Source of the DNA: Prevotellaceae bacterium | GTDB lineage: Bacteria; Bacteroidota; Bacteroidia; Bacteroidales; Bacteroidaceae | Assembly: GCA_028726625.1 (NCBI GenBank) | Contig: JAQYPT010000057.1 | Span: 1-44,433, forward strand | Length of the DNA stretch: 44,433 nt | Reading direction: 5' to 3' | Program-made: the position numbers and the translations under genes | Part shown: positions 9,421-17,190 of the stretch, in pieces | How the letters are laid out: every line of letters begins with the position of its first letter | Position numbering within the stretch: the first letter of the stretch is position 1 | The notes under the pieces: model-generated | Told to the model about the DNA's origin: nothing | The model's input: only the letters and a program-made list of their open reading frames with translations | The model's database searches: none

Positions 9421-10116
9421 TTAATGTTGATGTTCTAACTCTTGTTGAGGATCAAAGTCTTCGGGAACGTGAGTCACTACGATAGGTTTGTTTTCCTTCA
9501 GTTTCTGTTGGTACACCTCTGCATTACTCAATCCGTGGTGGTGAGCCTCTTGCTTATGGTTGACACCTCCGAAGAATTTTTCTACTTTGATTTTGCGCTG
9601 CAACTGCATCATGCCATACATGATAGCCTCTGGGCGTGGCGGACATCCTGGTATGAAAACATCAACGGGAACAATCTCATCAATTCCTCTTACCACGTGA
9701 TAGCTGCTCTTGAACGGACCGCCAGAAATGGCACATCCACCCACCGCAATAACGTATTTGGGTTCAGCCATTTCATCGTACAAACGCCTAAAAGCAGGTG
9801 CCATTTTATTGGTAATCGTTCCAGCACACATAATCAGGTCAGCTTGTCGTGGAGAGTTACGTGTAACCTCGAATCCGAAACGAGCGAAATCGTAACGGGC
9901 ACATCCCACTGCCATAAACTCAATACCGCAACAGCTGGTGGCGAATGTCAAACTCCAAAGCGAGTTGGCACGTCCCCAGTTAATCAATTGGTCCAGCGAC
10001 CCTGTGACAACGTTCACGCCTCCTTCATGGAGTTCGTCAACAATGCGTTCCAACGATTCGTTGTCCTTAAACTCCTCGTAAGGAATACTCTTGATATACG
10101 GTTTCTTTATTTCCAT
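9421..10116 (-). CDS. nuoB: NADH-quinone oxidoreductase subunit B (NuoB)
   Basis: A 231-residue peripheral subunit that binds the terminal cluster N2. Its expected ligands are tandem Cys62-Cys63 in TSCCGIEFMAVG, Cys128 in VGGCAISGG and Cys158 in IPGCPPRPEA. The start at 10116 (MEIKKPYIKS) is preferred over an in-frame ATG at 10137, because AAAGGAG lies at a good distance upstream of it and the upstream ATG sits deeper inside nuoA. The C-terminal tail, rich in His, Gln and Glu after about residue 185, is longer than in many homologues. Confidence 0.93.
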   Translation of the reverse strand: MEIKKPYIKSIPYEEFKDNESLERIVDELHEGGVNVVTGSLDQLINWGRANSLWSLTFATSCCGIEFMAVGCARYDFARFGFEVTRNSPRQADLIMCAGTITNKMAPAFRRLYDEMAEPKYVIAVGGCAISGGPFKSSYHVVRGIDEIVPVDVFIPGCPPRPEAIMYGMMQLQRKIKVEKFFGGVNHKQEAHHHGLSNAEVYQQKLKENKPIVVTHVPEDFDPQQELEHQH

Positions 10117-10457
10117 TCCAAAGCTCCTTTCCGCCAAGCATAAGCCAAGCCTAAGACAAGTACCATGAGGAAGAAACCGATGCTAACCAAAGCCATAGCT
10201 CCAAAATCTCGCACAACTACCGCCCATGGATAGAGCAGTACAGTCTCAATGTCAAACATGAGGAAAAGGATAGCGAAGAGGTAATAACCAATGTGTACGG
10301 GAAGCCATGAAGAACCTCTCGTTGGGATACCACTCTCATAGGGTTCGCCTTTTACCGCATTATACGAGCGCGGACCAATCAACTTTGCAATGACATAAGC
10401 TGCCACTACCAAGGTTACGGCCGTCAACAAAACGGTAACGAATAAAGTAAAATTCAT
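10107..10457 (-). CDS. nuoA: NADH-quinone oxidoreductase subunit A (NuoA)
   Basis: A 116-residue, three-helix subunit of the complex I membrane arm. Family features are YESGIPTRGSSWLPV (conserved Glu/Ser-Gly), HIGYYLFAILFLMFDIETVL and a third helix ending in RKGALEWK. An in-frame ATG at 10508 would add 17 residues (MYVFRQKART then six Ile) that do not resemble NuoA and would lie almost at the predicted transcription start. The ATG at 10457 is therefore chosen. It overlaps nuoB by 10 nt and is the first gene of the operon. Confidence 0.93.
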   Translation of the reverse strand: MNFTLFVTVLLTAVTLVVAAYVIAKLIGPRSYNAVKGEPYESGIPTRGSSWLPVHIGYYLFAILFLMFDIETVLLYPWAVVVRDFGAMALVSIGFFLMVLVLGLAYAWRKGALEWK

Positions 10458-10524
10458 AAAAATTATTATAATTATAATTGTTCTCGCTTTCTGTCGAAAC
10501 ACATACATTTTTACAAATGCGATG

Positions 10525-10557
10525 CAAAGTTAATCATTATTTTGAGATTTTTTACAA
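10525..10557 (-). promoter_or_regulatory. Predicted Bacteroidota promoter of the nuo operon
   Basis: On the minus strand the -7 box TAACTTTG (10525-10532) matches TAnnTTTG exactly. A TTG at 10555-10557 serves as the -33 element with a 22-nt spacer. Transcription would begin near 10519, leaving a leader of about 60 nt before nuoA. Confidence 0.65.
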
Positions 10558-10753
10558 GATATCACAAAAAAAATAGGTTAAATTGCCAACTTCAGATTGC
10601 AAAATGTGATTCTTGAGTAATTATTTAATTTTCAAAGCTACAATGCACTTGTTCAACTTCCACCATTTTTATACAAATAAAAGTAAAATGATGGTAGTAT
10701 TTAAAAGCGTATAAAAGTTGAAAAATCTTAACACAAGACATTAGAAAACTTTC

Positions 10754-10803
10754 GGATTTTAGGGCGAAATCCTGGCGATATTTTCAACCAACGCGATGGT
10801 TGA
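10754..10803. repeat. Two adjacent hairpins, possible repetitive element
   Basis: GGATTT (10754-10759) pairs with AAATCC (10767-10772) around TAGGGCG. Then TCAACCA (10784-10790) pairs with TGGTTGA (10797-10803) around ACGCGA. Two compact hairpins 11 nt apart resemble REP- or MITE-like intergenic elements. No second copy is visible in this window. Confidence 0.4.
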
Positions 10804-10964
10804 CGGCAAATATGCGAATTTTACAAAATGCTGATATAGATATACTTACGAACCTGAAAGCAGAAAGAACAGAGGTAAACTCCATGACTTAGGCATCAAA
10901 AAGGGCGAAATTGGTATCTTAGAACCATGCAATTAGGGTGTTAAAGCAACGTTTTAAGATGCCA

Positions 10965-11002
10965 AAAGCATGCAGATAAGCAGTTTAAAGCATACAGATA
11001 AG
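10965..11002. repeat. Imperfect direct repeat, period 22
   Basis: AAAGCATGCAGATAAG (10965-10980) recurs as AAAGCATACAGATAAG (10987-11002), with 15 of 16 bases identical. There are two copies only, and no gene overlaps them. Confidence 0.6.
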
Positions 11003-11258
11003 GAGACAACTCACTATTTGACACCTTCAAAAAAGCTAAAACAAAGAAAACTCTGACTGTTTTTTCTGATTTATCTCAATGCTTTAACAAGGAGAAAGAC
11101 GCTTAAAAAACAAGCATAAAAATTTACAATATTTACCTCTTCCCATTTTATCACAAATAAATTCAGAGCAAAATCACTACGCAGGAAATAAGGAAGAAGA
11201 CAGAAAATGAAGGCTGCGAGCAATCATATCCTGCCTCAAATAGTGTAATCAGATGTAT

Positions 11259-11399
11259 TTAACAACCAAATGCCTTGTACCTCTTTATTAGTGCGGCTTC
11301 GGTTCCTCTTTTAGATTTAATAAAGAATTTACCGAAAAGATTAAGCATATTGCTTGCCTTAGCATGTGTTCCTTTACCAGCAAAATAAATATTTCCTAA
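11259..11399 (-). pseudogene. Short protein-like reading frame, probable gene remnant
   Basis: The minus strand is open from 11399 to TAA at 11259-11261 (46 codons), just after an in-frame TAG at 11400-11402. The translation contains YFAGKGTHAKASNMLNLFGK and then a Lys/Arg-rich tail ending in KRYKAFGC. Its composition looks like a genuine protein C-terminus, but there is no plausible start codon near the beginning. The family is not recognised. It could equally be chance. Confidence 0.3.
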
Positions 11400-11437
11400 C
11401 TACAACAAGTATCAAGAATGAACCAATTCCCATCTGA

Positions 11438-11734
11438 CACAAAAAGTGGAGCTTCGATATGATTTCCGCTCCACTCCACCGACCTCCGTTAAACCCTATT
11501 GAAGAATAAGGTCAGCTTGTATCTCGTTTGACATTTTCAATACTCTTCGTAACTGGTAAAGAGCATAAAAAATAAATTTCCTAAAAACCACTATTCACAA
11601 TTTGTCATATCGAGATGATATGTTATTACTAGGATTACACGAATCTTTCAAAATTCTTTTTTATGCGTTTTGCAAAGTTGTTTGATTGTAACTATCGGCT
11701 AACGGGAAAACAACTTGCATGAGCATCTAACTCA
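11438..11734 (-). ncRNA. Candidate small RNA or short leader transcript
   Basis: A promoter-like pair at 11740-11770 points left, and a terminator-like hairpin with a T run lies at 11445-11475. Together they define a potential transcript of about 290 nt. Inside it, the only start-to-stop frame near the 5' end is a 21-codon ORF (11661-11726, MLMQVVFPLADSYNQ...). No known RNA family is recognised. This is inference from signals, not from conservation. Confidence 0.35.
11445..11475 (-). terminator. Terminator-like hairpin in the intergenic region
   Basis: AGTGGAGC (11445-11452) pairs perfectly with GCTCCACT (11468-11475), with a 15-nt loop. On the minus strand the stem is followed directly by TTTTTGTG. 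No protein gene ends immediately upstream. Confidence 0.5.
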
Positions 11735-11739
11735 CCTTG

Positions 11740-11770
11740 CAAATATATAGAATATTATCATACACGTCAA
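11740..11770 (-). promoter_or_regulatory. Orphan leftward Bacteroidota-type promoter
   Basis: The minus strand has TATATTTG (11740-11747), an exact TAnnTTTG match, and TTG at 11768-11770 with a 20-nt spacer. No protein gene follows; the nearest signal downstream is the hairpin at 11445-11475. Confidence 0.45.
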
Positions 11771-11932
11771 TAGTTTTAATATTTATTAAGATATCCCATC
11801 ACACCACGCCCATGTACGATGTCTTCCACGGATTAAAAAGCTCACCTGGAATATCTAAAACACCTCAAGGGCGCGCGCAACATAGACGAGCACAGCTAAT
11901 AAAATCAAGAATAAGATAGTTTTAAATAGGCA

Positions 11933-11966
11933 ACTGGTCACTTTTTTAATAAAAAAGATGGCCAGA
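11933..11966. repeat. Hairpin downstream of the RluA-type gene
   Basis: CTGGTCACTTTTTT and AAAAAAGATGGCCAG form an imperfect stem around AAT, about 120 nt past the stop codon at 12088. It may contribute to transcript ending, although on the minus strand no T run follows the stem. Confidence 0.35.
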
Positions 11967-12087
11967 GCTATGATGACTATGCAAAAGATATACAAAGAAA
12001 AGTTAGAACTCATTGAATCAATTACTCTAAAAACATGTTCATACTTGCGTTTGCTACAAGATTTTCAAACATCAAATACTCATTCGA

Positions 12088-12975
12088 TTATTTAAATAAC
12101 TTCCTGAAAGCTGGAGGAATCTGCGTTTCAAATTCCATTGGCCGACGGGTTACTGGATGAATAAAACAGAGCATGTAGGCATGCAGACATAACCGACCAA
12201 GGGGATTGTCGCCATTGCCATACTTGAGATCTCCACACACAGGATGCCCTATATCGGCAGAATGGACGCGTATCTGATTCTTTCGTCCCGTTTCCAAGCG
12301 ATATTCTACCAGCGAGTGTTCGGTGGTACGGTCTAAGGTATGAAAATGGGTAATGGCAAACTTTCCGCCATTATCTACCGGACTGGAATAAGTGACGTAC
12401 GCCTTGTTATCCTTCAACCAACTCGTAATAACCCCCTCGTCGTCTTCCATTTCGCCGGATACCACCGCCACATAACGACGATCGTACACAATGTCATGCC
12501 AGTTGTGTTCCAGCTCTTGTTCTGTCGCCATATCCTTGGCGTAAATCATCAGACCACTGGTTTCTCGATCCAACCGATGCACTACGTGTGCCGTGCATTT
12601 CTGTTTGCTGTTTCTAAAATAATCATCAAGAACCCTTTTCACGTTTAATGAAGAATGCCCCGCAGCCATGGACAGGATTCCAACGTGCTTTTCAATCACA
12701 ACCAAATAACGATCTTCGTAGACAATCTTCAAATAGCGGTTTTTGAAGTTGATGTTTTTTTTAGACTTGCTCACCGCAATTTTCATTCCCGCCTCAAGCG
12801 GAAAATCAAACTGCGTGACGCACTTGCCATTTACGATGATGCCTTTTCCAGCCAACGTCGCCTTGATTTTACTCTTGCTTAGGTTGGTGACATGATTCAG
12901 CAACCAGTTTAACAGCGTGTCAGCTTGCGCCACCTCATAGCGGTCATAATCGCCTTTCATCTTATTGATATCCAT
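12088..12975 (-). CDS. RluA-family 23S rRNA/tRNA pseudouridine synthase
   Basis: A 295-residue enzyme that isomerises uridine to pseudouridine in RNA. Residues about 15-75 form an S4-like RNA-binding domain (LLNWLLNHVTNLSKSKIKATL). The catalytic domain has motif II HRLDRETSGLMIY with the catalytic Asp136, and later GRKNQIRVHSADIGHPVCGD. Length and layout fit RluA/RluD-like proteins; the exact target uridine cannot be read from sequence. Internal ATGs at residues 6-7 are alternative starts. It follows dapA by 129 nt and no promoter box was found in that gap. Confidence 0.9.
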   Translation of the reverse strand: MDINKMKGDYDRYEVAQADTLLNWLLNHVTNLSKSKIKATLAGKGIIVNGKCVTQFDFPLEAGMKIAVSKSKKNINFKNRYLKIVYEDRYLVVIEKHVGILSMAAGHSSLNVKRVLDDYFRNSKQKCTAHVVHRLDRETSGLMIYAKDMATEQELEHNWHDIVYDRRYVAVVSGEMEDDEGVITSWLKDNKAYVTYSSPVDNGGKFAITHFHTLDRTTEHSLVEYRLETGRKNQIRVHSADIGHPVCGDLKYGNGDNPLGRLCLHAYMLCFIHPVTRRPMEFETQIPPAFRKLFK

Positions 12976-13104
12976 CCAGTCTACTCTTCAATCGCACGTG
13001 CGAAAGTCTTGTCATTTATCTTGAATGCTTTCAGTCAGAGATGTTTCCTCCTCCATGCCTATCTAATGACATTCAAATCATTCATCCAACAATCCAGCTG
13101 TACC

Positions 13105-13992
13105 TTAAATTCTTATCTCTTTCAAGATGTCTGCCATCTTTTCTTTGGTTTTAATCGTTGTGGGTACCAATGGCAAACGCAACACATTCTCGATGTATCC
13201 CATGTCGTTGAGCAAAGCTTTGACACCGGCAGGGTTACCGTCAACGAACAAAAGACTGTATAGCTCGGTAAACATGTGGTGTATTCTCCGCGCAGCTTCG
13301 TATTCGCCTTGAAACTCAAGTCTAATCATTCTGGAAAATTCTCTGGGCAAAGCATTGCCGATGACTGATATCACACCGGCTGCGCCACTGGCTATCATGG
13401 AGAACGTCAGCGCGTCGTCCCCACTGATGATATCAAACCTATCTGGTTTACCCTTGATGATTTCGTCCACCTGCTCAAGACTTCCAGCTGCTTCTTTAAT
13501 GCCTACGATGTTTTCACAGTCGTGAGCCAACCGAACCGTTGTTTCGGCTTTCATGTTGACACCCGTGCGCCCCGGCACATTGTACATCACGACTGGAAGC
13601 GGACTGGCCGAAGCTATGGCCTTGAAATGTTGATACAATCCTTCTTGAGAGGGTTTGTTATAATAGGGACAGATACTCAAGATACCGTCGATTCCAGTCC
13701 AGTCTGTGGCTTTCATCTCTTCAATCACTGCTGCCGTATTGTTGCCTCCACAATACTTTAAGATTGGAACCAGCCCCTTGTTCTCTTCCTTAACCAACTC
13801 TGTGATCTTATTTTTCTCATCCAACGTCAAACACGGTGTTTCACCGGTTGTCGCCAAGATGCATAGGAAATCAACGCTACTATCCAATTGATAACGAATC
13901 AGTCGTTTTAACGCTGGATAATCTACTGCGCCATCCAACGTAAAAGGGGTCACTACTGCCACACCAAGTCCTCGAAAAATGTGATATCTCAT
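13105..13992 (-). CDS. dapA: 4-hydroxy-tetrahydrodipicolinate synthase (DapA)
   Basis: A 295-residue class I aldolase-type enzyme that condenses pyruvate with aspartate semialdehyde, the first committed step of lysine and diaminopimelate synthesis. The Schiff-base lysine is Lys166 in NIVGIKEAAG. The catalytic Tyr137 is in VVMYNVPGRTG, and the pyruvate-binding TTGE is at 48-51. Diaminopimelate also feeds peptidoglycan, which fits the L,D-transpeptidase gene nearby. It has its own promoter candidate upstream and is separated from the EamA gene by 87 nt. Confidence 0.95.
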   Translation of the reverse strand: MRYHIFRGLGVAVVTPFTLDGAVDYPALKRLIRYQLDSSVDFLCILATTGETPCLTLDEKNKITELVKEENKGLVPILKYCGGNNTAAVIEEMKATDWTGIDGILSICPYYNKPSQEGLYQHFKAIASASPLPVVMYNVPGRTGVNMKAETTVRLAHDCENIVGIKEAAGSLEQVDEIIKGKPDRFDIISGDDALTFSMIASGAAGVISVIGNALPREFSRMIRLEFQGEYEAARRIHHMFTELYSLLFVDGNPAGVKALLNDMGYIENVLRLPLVPTTIKTKEKMADILKEIRI

Positions 13993-14021
13993 AAATGCCT
14001 TTTAATCTTACGATTTAATTG

Positions 14022-14057
14022 CAAATATAGTACATTTAGCCGATAAAGCTAATCAAA
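14022..14057 (-). promoter_or_regulatory. Predicted promoter of dapA
   Basis: The minus strand carries TATATTTG (14022-14029), an exact -7 match. A TTTG at 14054-14057 is a -33 candidate with a spacer of 24 nt, slightly long. The predicted leader before dapA is about 25 nt. Confidence 0.5.
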
Positions 14058-14079
14058 CGATAGAAAAAAAACATTTTAT

Positions 14080-15003
14080 TTACGACTTACTACCCAGGAA
14101 CAAGAACACCATGCTCAACAACACCAAAGCTAAGTCGACCGCTTTTCCCTTGAGATTCTTCTCATGAAAGACAAAGGCTCCAAACAAGAAACTCACCAAT
14201 ACACTGCCTCTTCGCACCATGGAAACAATGGATATCAAGGCCTCTGGCTTACTCAAAGCATAGAAATAAACAAAATCGGCCATGCAAAGAAAAACACTGA
14301 TGCCCACTATCGACCACGACCAATGAAAAGATGTGGTACGGTGACGGGTGGGATACCATATCAGTAACAAGACCACTCCCATCATGAAACACTGGTAAAC
14401 ATTATACCAACCCTGTACCATCATTTTGTCCAACCCTACTCCCCCAGCTGTTACCGGAGCCATGAGATACTTGTCGTACAAGCCACTCACCGCTCCCAAC
14501 AGTGCGGCAAGCACCAAAAGGAACAACCAGCGATTGTGCTTGAAGTCTATTCCCTCTTTCTTGCCCGACCTACTCAGCAGGTAGAACGACGTAATGGCCA
14601 GCAGAACGCCAATCCATTGATATAGGTTCAGTTCTTCACCAAACACCAGCATGGCACCGACAAGTACCATCACGGGTCGTGTAGCATTGATGGGACCAAC
14701 AATGGTAAGCGGAAGATGCTTCATGGCAAAATAGCCACATATCCAAGAAGACAGTACGATACAACTCTTCAGTAGGATGTATTGGTGGGCTTCCCACCCT
14801 CCGGAGGAAACATGGAAGATGGTGTTGTCCAGCACACCGGTCGTTGCAGACAGGATGATGAAGGGCAAAAAAATACACGAACAGAACAGTGTATTCAGAA
14901 ATAATACAGGGATGACGGAATTGCCTGACAAGGCTTTTTTCTTGAAAACATCATAAAAGCCCAGCAGGAAGGCCGACAGGAAGGCAAGCAACAACCACTC
15001 CAT
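14080..15003 (-). CDS. EamA/DMT-superfamily transporter
   Basis: A 307-residue inner-membrane protein with about ten hydrophobic helices in two repeats, as in the drug/metabolite transporter superfamily. Recognisable features are the first helix MEWLLLAFLSAFLLGFYDVF, LPLTIVGPINATRPVMVLVG at the end of the first repeat, and a short basic C-terminus. The substrate cannot be inferred. Its ATG overlaps the truA stop by one base (TGATG), so translation is probably coupled to truA. No defects are seen. Confidence 0.85.
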   Translation of the reverse strand: MEWLLLAFLSAFLLGFYDVFKKKALSGNSVIPVLFLNTLFCSCIFLPFIILSATTGVLDNTIFHVSSGGWEAHQYILLKSCIVLSSWICGYFAMKHLPLTIVGPINATRPVMVLVGAMLVFGEELNLYQWIGVLLAITSFYLLSRSGKKEGIDFKHNRWLFLLVLAALLGAVSGLYDKYLMAPVTAGGVGLDKMMVQGWYNVYQCFMMGVVLLLIWYPTRHRTTSFHWSWSIVGISVFLCMADFVYFYALSKPEALISIVSMVRRGSVLVSFLFGAFVFHEKNLKGKAVDLALVLLSMVFLFLGSKS

Positions 15004-15734
15004 CAGTATTCAACGTCTTCTAAAAACAACGCATTGGCGGGCATGCTCTCGCCTGCTTTGGTACGGTTTCCACTTCGTACGACGGCATCAAACTCATCGA
15101 GCGTCATGCGGTGTCGGCCCACTTCTATCAAAGTACCCACCACAGCACGTACCATATTTCGCAAAAAGCGATTGGCCTTGATGACAAAGTACCAAGCATC
15201 TTCGCCAACTTCCACCCATTCAGCCTGCACCACATGACACAACGTTGTCTTTACATCCGTGTTACTTTTGCAGAAAGTACCGAAATCTTCAACCTTCAGC
15301 AGATGCGACGCTGCTTCGTTCATCAATGAAAAGTCGAGCTGATAAGGCAACTGACACGAATAATGGCGCAGAAATGGATTCTTCGACAGGTGTATATAAT
15401 AATGGTAGGTGCGCCACTTAGCACTGAAACGCGCATGCATGTCCTGGCTGACGGGAAAGACGTTCAATACCGAAATGTCCCGCGGCAGCAGACGATTGAG
15501 CTTGTATGTGAATTGTTTGGTGTCTATCTCAGCATGGAAATCAAAATGTGCAAACATCTTCCGAGCATGCACACCGGCATCTGTCCGGCCGGCACCTACG
15601 GTCACGATGGGCTCTCTAAGAATGACAGACATGGCCTGTTGCAACTCAGCCTGCACCGAATGCCCGTTGGGTTGCACCTGCCATCCATGATAAGCTGTTC
15701 CGTCATAGCGAAAACAAATGAAATACCGATGCAT
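15003..15734 (-). CDS. truA: tRNA pseudouridine(38-40) synthase (TruA)
   Basis: A 243-residue enzyme modifying uridines 38-40 in the tRNA anticodon arm. The catalytic Asp52 lies in GAGRTDAGVHARKM. Other family features are the N-terminal ICFRYDGTAYHGWQVQPNG and the C-terminal FLRNMVRAVVGTLIEVGR. Length is normal. It begins 7 nt after the Spy-like gene and overlaps the EamA gene by one base, so it seems to sit in a mixed operon. Confidence 0.95.
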   Translation of the reverse strand: MHRYFICFRYDGTAYHGWQVQPNGHSVQAELQQAMSVILREPIVTVGAGRTDAGVHARKMFAHFDFHAEIDTKQFTYKLNRLLPRDISVLNVFPVSQDMHARFSAKWRTYHYYIHLSKNPFLRHYSCQLPYQLDFSLMNEAASHLLKVEDFGTFCKSNTDVKTTLCHVVQAEWVEVGEDAWYFVIKANRFLRNMVRAVVGTLIEVGRHRMTLDEFDAVVRSGNRTKAGESMPANALFLEDVEY

Positions 15735-15741
15735 GAAAAGG

Positions 15742-16203
15742 TTACTTTTTAACTTTTTGTTGCTGCTGTCGACACATGGCCACCCGCCTCATCATTTGGC
15801 GATGAAACTTCCCTTCGGCACGGATAATCTTAAACACTTTGCAAGCAGGTAAAATAGTCAGAAACTGAAGATGATACTGCTGTTGTATTTCCTTGATTTT
15901 AACTTCGTTGGCTGCATTTTTCCGAATGGCTTCTTCACAGGCCTTTTCATCCGTGACATTCAGGTGCCTAAAGCGACGACCTTCTGCAAAATAGGTCATC
16001 TGTTTTTTTCTCATGTCCCGATACACGGGGAAAAACGTAGCCGATTCTTGCGGGGTCAGTCCGGCTTCTGTGGTGATGAACTGTTCCAGCTCGGCTTGAA
16101 ATTTCTGAGGATTAAACCTCCTTTGCCCTCGTTGTGGTTGAACTGTCGCGGAAGATACCAACAAACAGAAGGTGATAAAAATAACGGATAAAATGTGTTT
16201 CAT
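15742..16203 (-). CDS. Periplasmic Spy/CpxP-like protein
   Basis: A 153-residue protein with a signal peptide (MKHILSVIFITFCLLVSSATV, cleavage after about residue 20). The mature part is basic, Gln/Arg-rich and predicted helical, with GLTPQESATFFPVYRDMRKKQM resembling the LTxxQ motif of Spy/CpxP stress chaperones. Such proteins often follow ECF sigma and anti-sigma genes in Bacteroidota, as here. It lies 14 nt after the putative anti-sigma gene. A role in envelope-stress sensing or periplasmic folding is inferred from fold class and context. Confidence 0.6.
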   Translation of the reverse strand: MKHILSVIFITFCLLVSSATVQPQRGQRRFNPQKFQAELEQFITTEAGLTPQESATFFPVYRDMRKKQMTYFAEGRRFRHLNVTDEKACEEAIRKNAANEVKIKEIQQQYHLQFLTILPACKVFKIIRAEGKFHRQMMRRVAMCRQQQQKVKK

Positions 16204-16217
16204 GTTCAGCTCCTTTC

Positions 16218-16589
16218 TTATTCATCAGCTAATATTGCGTAGATGTCGCCATTGTCAATCATCGAGTAAAAAGCAGTTTCCTCAACTGCACCATCACTCA
16301 TGCTGCTTTCTGTTTGCTGATCTGTGGTGAACACTTGTTCCTGTTGACCCGCAAAAGGCTTTGCAAAATAAATAGTAGCCGTCAATGCAACAGCCAAAAC
16401 GCTGGCTGCAGCAATCATTGCCGGACGCATTCTGAACCAAACGGCGTGTTGTGTCTTCACGGTTTTTGCTGCTTTTCCAGGCAACTGAGCCATGAACTGA
16501 TCGGCAAAGTTATCCAAATAACCCTGTGGAGCCTTGAAAGGTTGTATCTTTCCAAATCGGTTCTCTATGTATTTGTCTTCTTTTACCAT
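16218..16589 (-). CDS. Single-pass membrane protein, putative anti-sigma factor
   Basis: A 123-residue protein. It has a basic cytoplasmic N-terminus (residues 1-55, with GYLDNFADQFMAQL), one transmembrane helix (about 56-76, PAMIAAASVLAVALTATIYF) and a short acidic periplasmic tail ending AILADE. It lies directly downstream of the ECF sigma gene. The topology and position suit an anti-sigma factor, but no zinc-binding ZAS motif (HxxxCxxC) is visible, so the assignment rests on context. Confidence 0.5.
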   Translation of the reverse strand: MVKEDKYIENRFGKIQPFKAPQGYLDNFADQFMAQLPGKAAKTVKTQHAVWFRMRPAMIAAASVLAVALTATIYFAKPFAGQQEQVFTTDQQTESSMSDGAVEETAFYSMIDNGDIYAILADE

Positions 16590-16632
16590 AATTATTGTCT
16601 TTACTAATATGACGTAAGATACACCAAAAGGT

Positions 16633-17184
16633 TTAATCCCGGTCCTTAAAATAGGCTGTTATTTTCTTGACTGCCAAATGATAACTGGCTTTCAGCGCAC
16701 CTTCGCTCGTATTGAGAAGTTCGCTCATCTCGGCATATTTCATTTCCTCATAGTAGCGCAGGTTGAACACCACACGCTGCACTTCCGGCAGCTGGGCTAT
16801 GGCTTCTTGCAACTGCGCTTGTGTCTCATCTCCATCAAAGTAATCATCGGCCATCAGCATGTTGGCCAACGAAGGGTCGTCATCAGCACTAACCGCCCTA
16901 TTGTTGTTTTTCTTTCTCAAGAAATCCAATGCTTCATTGATGGCAATGCGGTAGATCCAAGTTGATATTTTTGATTTGTTTTGAAAATCATCCAAATTGT
17001 TCCAAGCCTTGAGAAAGGCATTCTGCAACACGTCATTGGCATCTTCATGGGTCAGAACGATACGACGAATCTTCCAATACAGCGGTTTACTATATTGGTG
17101 AACAACCTGTGAGAATGCCTGGCGTTGTGTTTCCTTTTTGGCCAAGCAATCGGCTATGTTCTGTTCATCGTATGGTCTATCCAT
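16633..17184 (-). CDS. ECF-type RNA polymerase sigma factor
   Basis: A 183-residue sigma-70 family protein with regions 2 and 4 only. Region 2 shows DANDVLQNAFLKAWNNL and KISTWIYRIAINEALDFLR. Region 4 shows LPEVQRVVFNLRYYEEM and the helix-turn-helix YAEMSELLNTSEGALKASYH. The linker is acidic. ATG at 17184 is preferred to an in-frame GTG at 17190 that abuts the upstream stop codon. It follows the L,D-transpeptidase gene by 6 nt and precedes the putative anti-sigma gene by 43 nt. Its regulon is probably envelope-related. Confidence 0.88.
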   Translation of the reverse strand: MDRPYDEQNIADCLAKKETQRQAFSQVVHQYSKPLYWKIRRIVLTHEDANDVLQNAFLKAWNNLDDFQNKSKISTWIYRIAINEALDFLRKKNNNRAVSADDDPSLANMLMADDYFDGDETQAQLQEAIAQLPEVQRVVFNLRYYEEMKYAEMSELLNTSEGALKASYHLAVKKITAYFKDRD

Positions 17185-17190
17185 TCGCAC

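Larger units (their letters stand above)
10558..12087. other. 1.5-kb intergenic region without a convincing protein gene
   Basis: This AT-rich stretch lies between the nuo promoter and the rluA-type gene. No frame longer than about 60 codons looks protein-like. It holds a hairpin pair at 10754-10803, an imperfect direct repeat at 10965-11002, a short remnant reading frame at 11259-11399 (minus), a terminator-like hairpin at 11445-11475 with a leftward promoter at 11740-11770, and a hairpin at 11933-11966. Other stretches show nothing recognisable. Confidence 0.6.

Noticed and set aside
10458..10508. N-terminal extension of NuoA
   Set aside because: The extra 17 residues, including six Ile in a row, are not family-like and start almost at the predicted transcription start.
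11737..11919. 60-codon plus-strand frame in the 1.5-kb gap
   Set aside because: It overlaps the opposite-strand promoter, has no ribosome-binding site and no protein-like composition.
10558..12087. tRNA or rRNA gene in the gap
   Set aside because: No T-loop (GGTTCGAATCC-like) sequence or cloverleaf arms were found on either strand.
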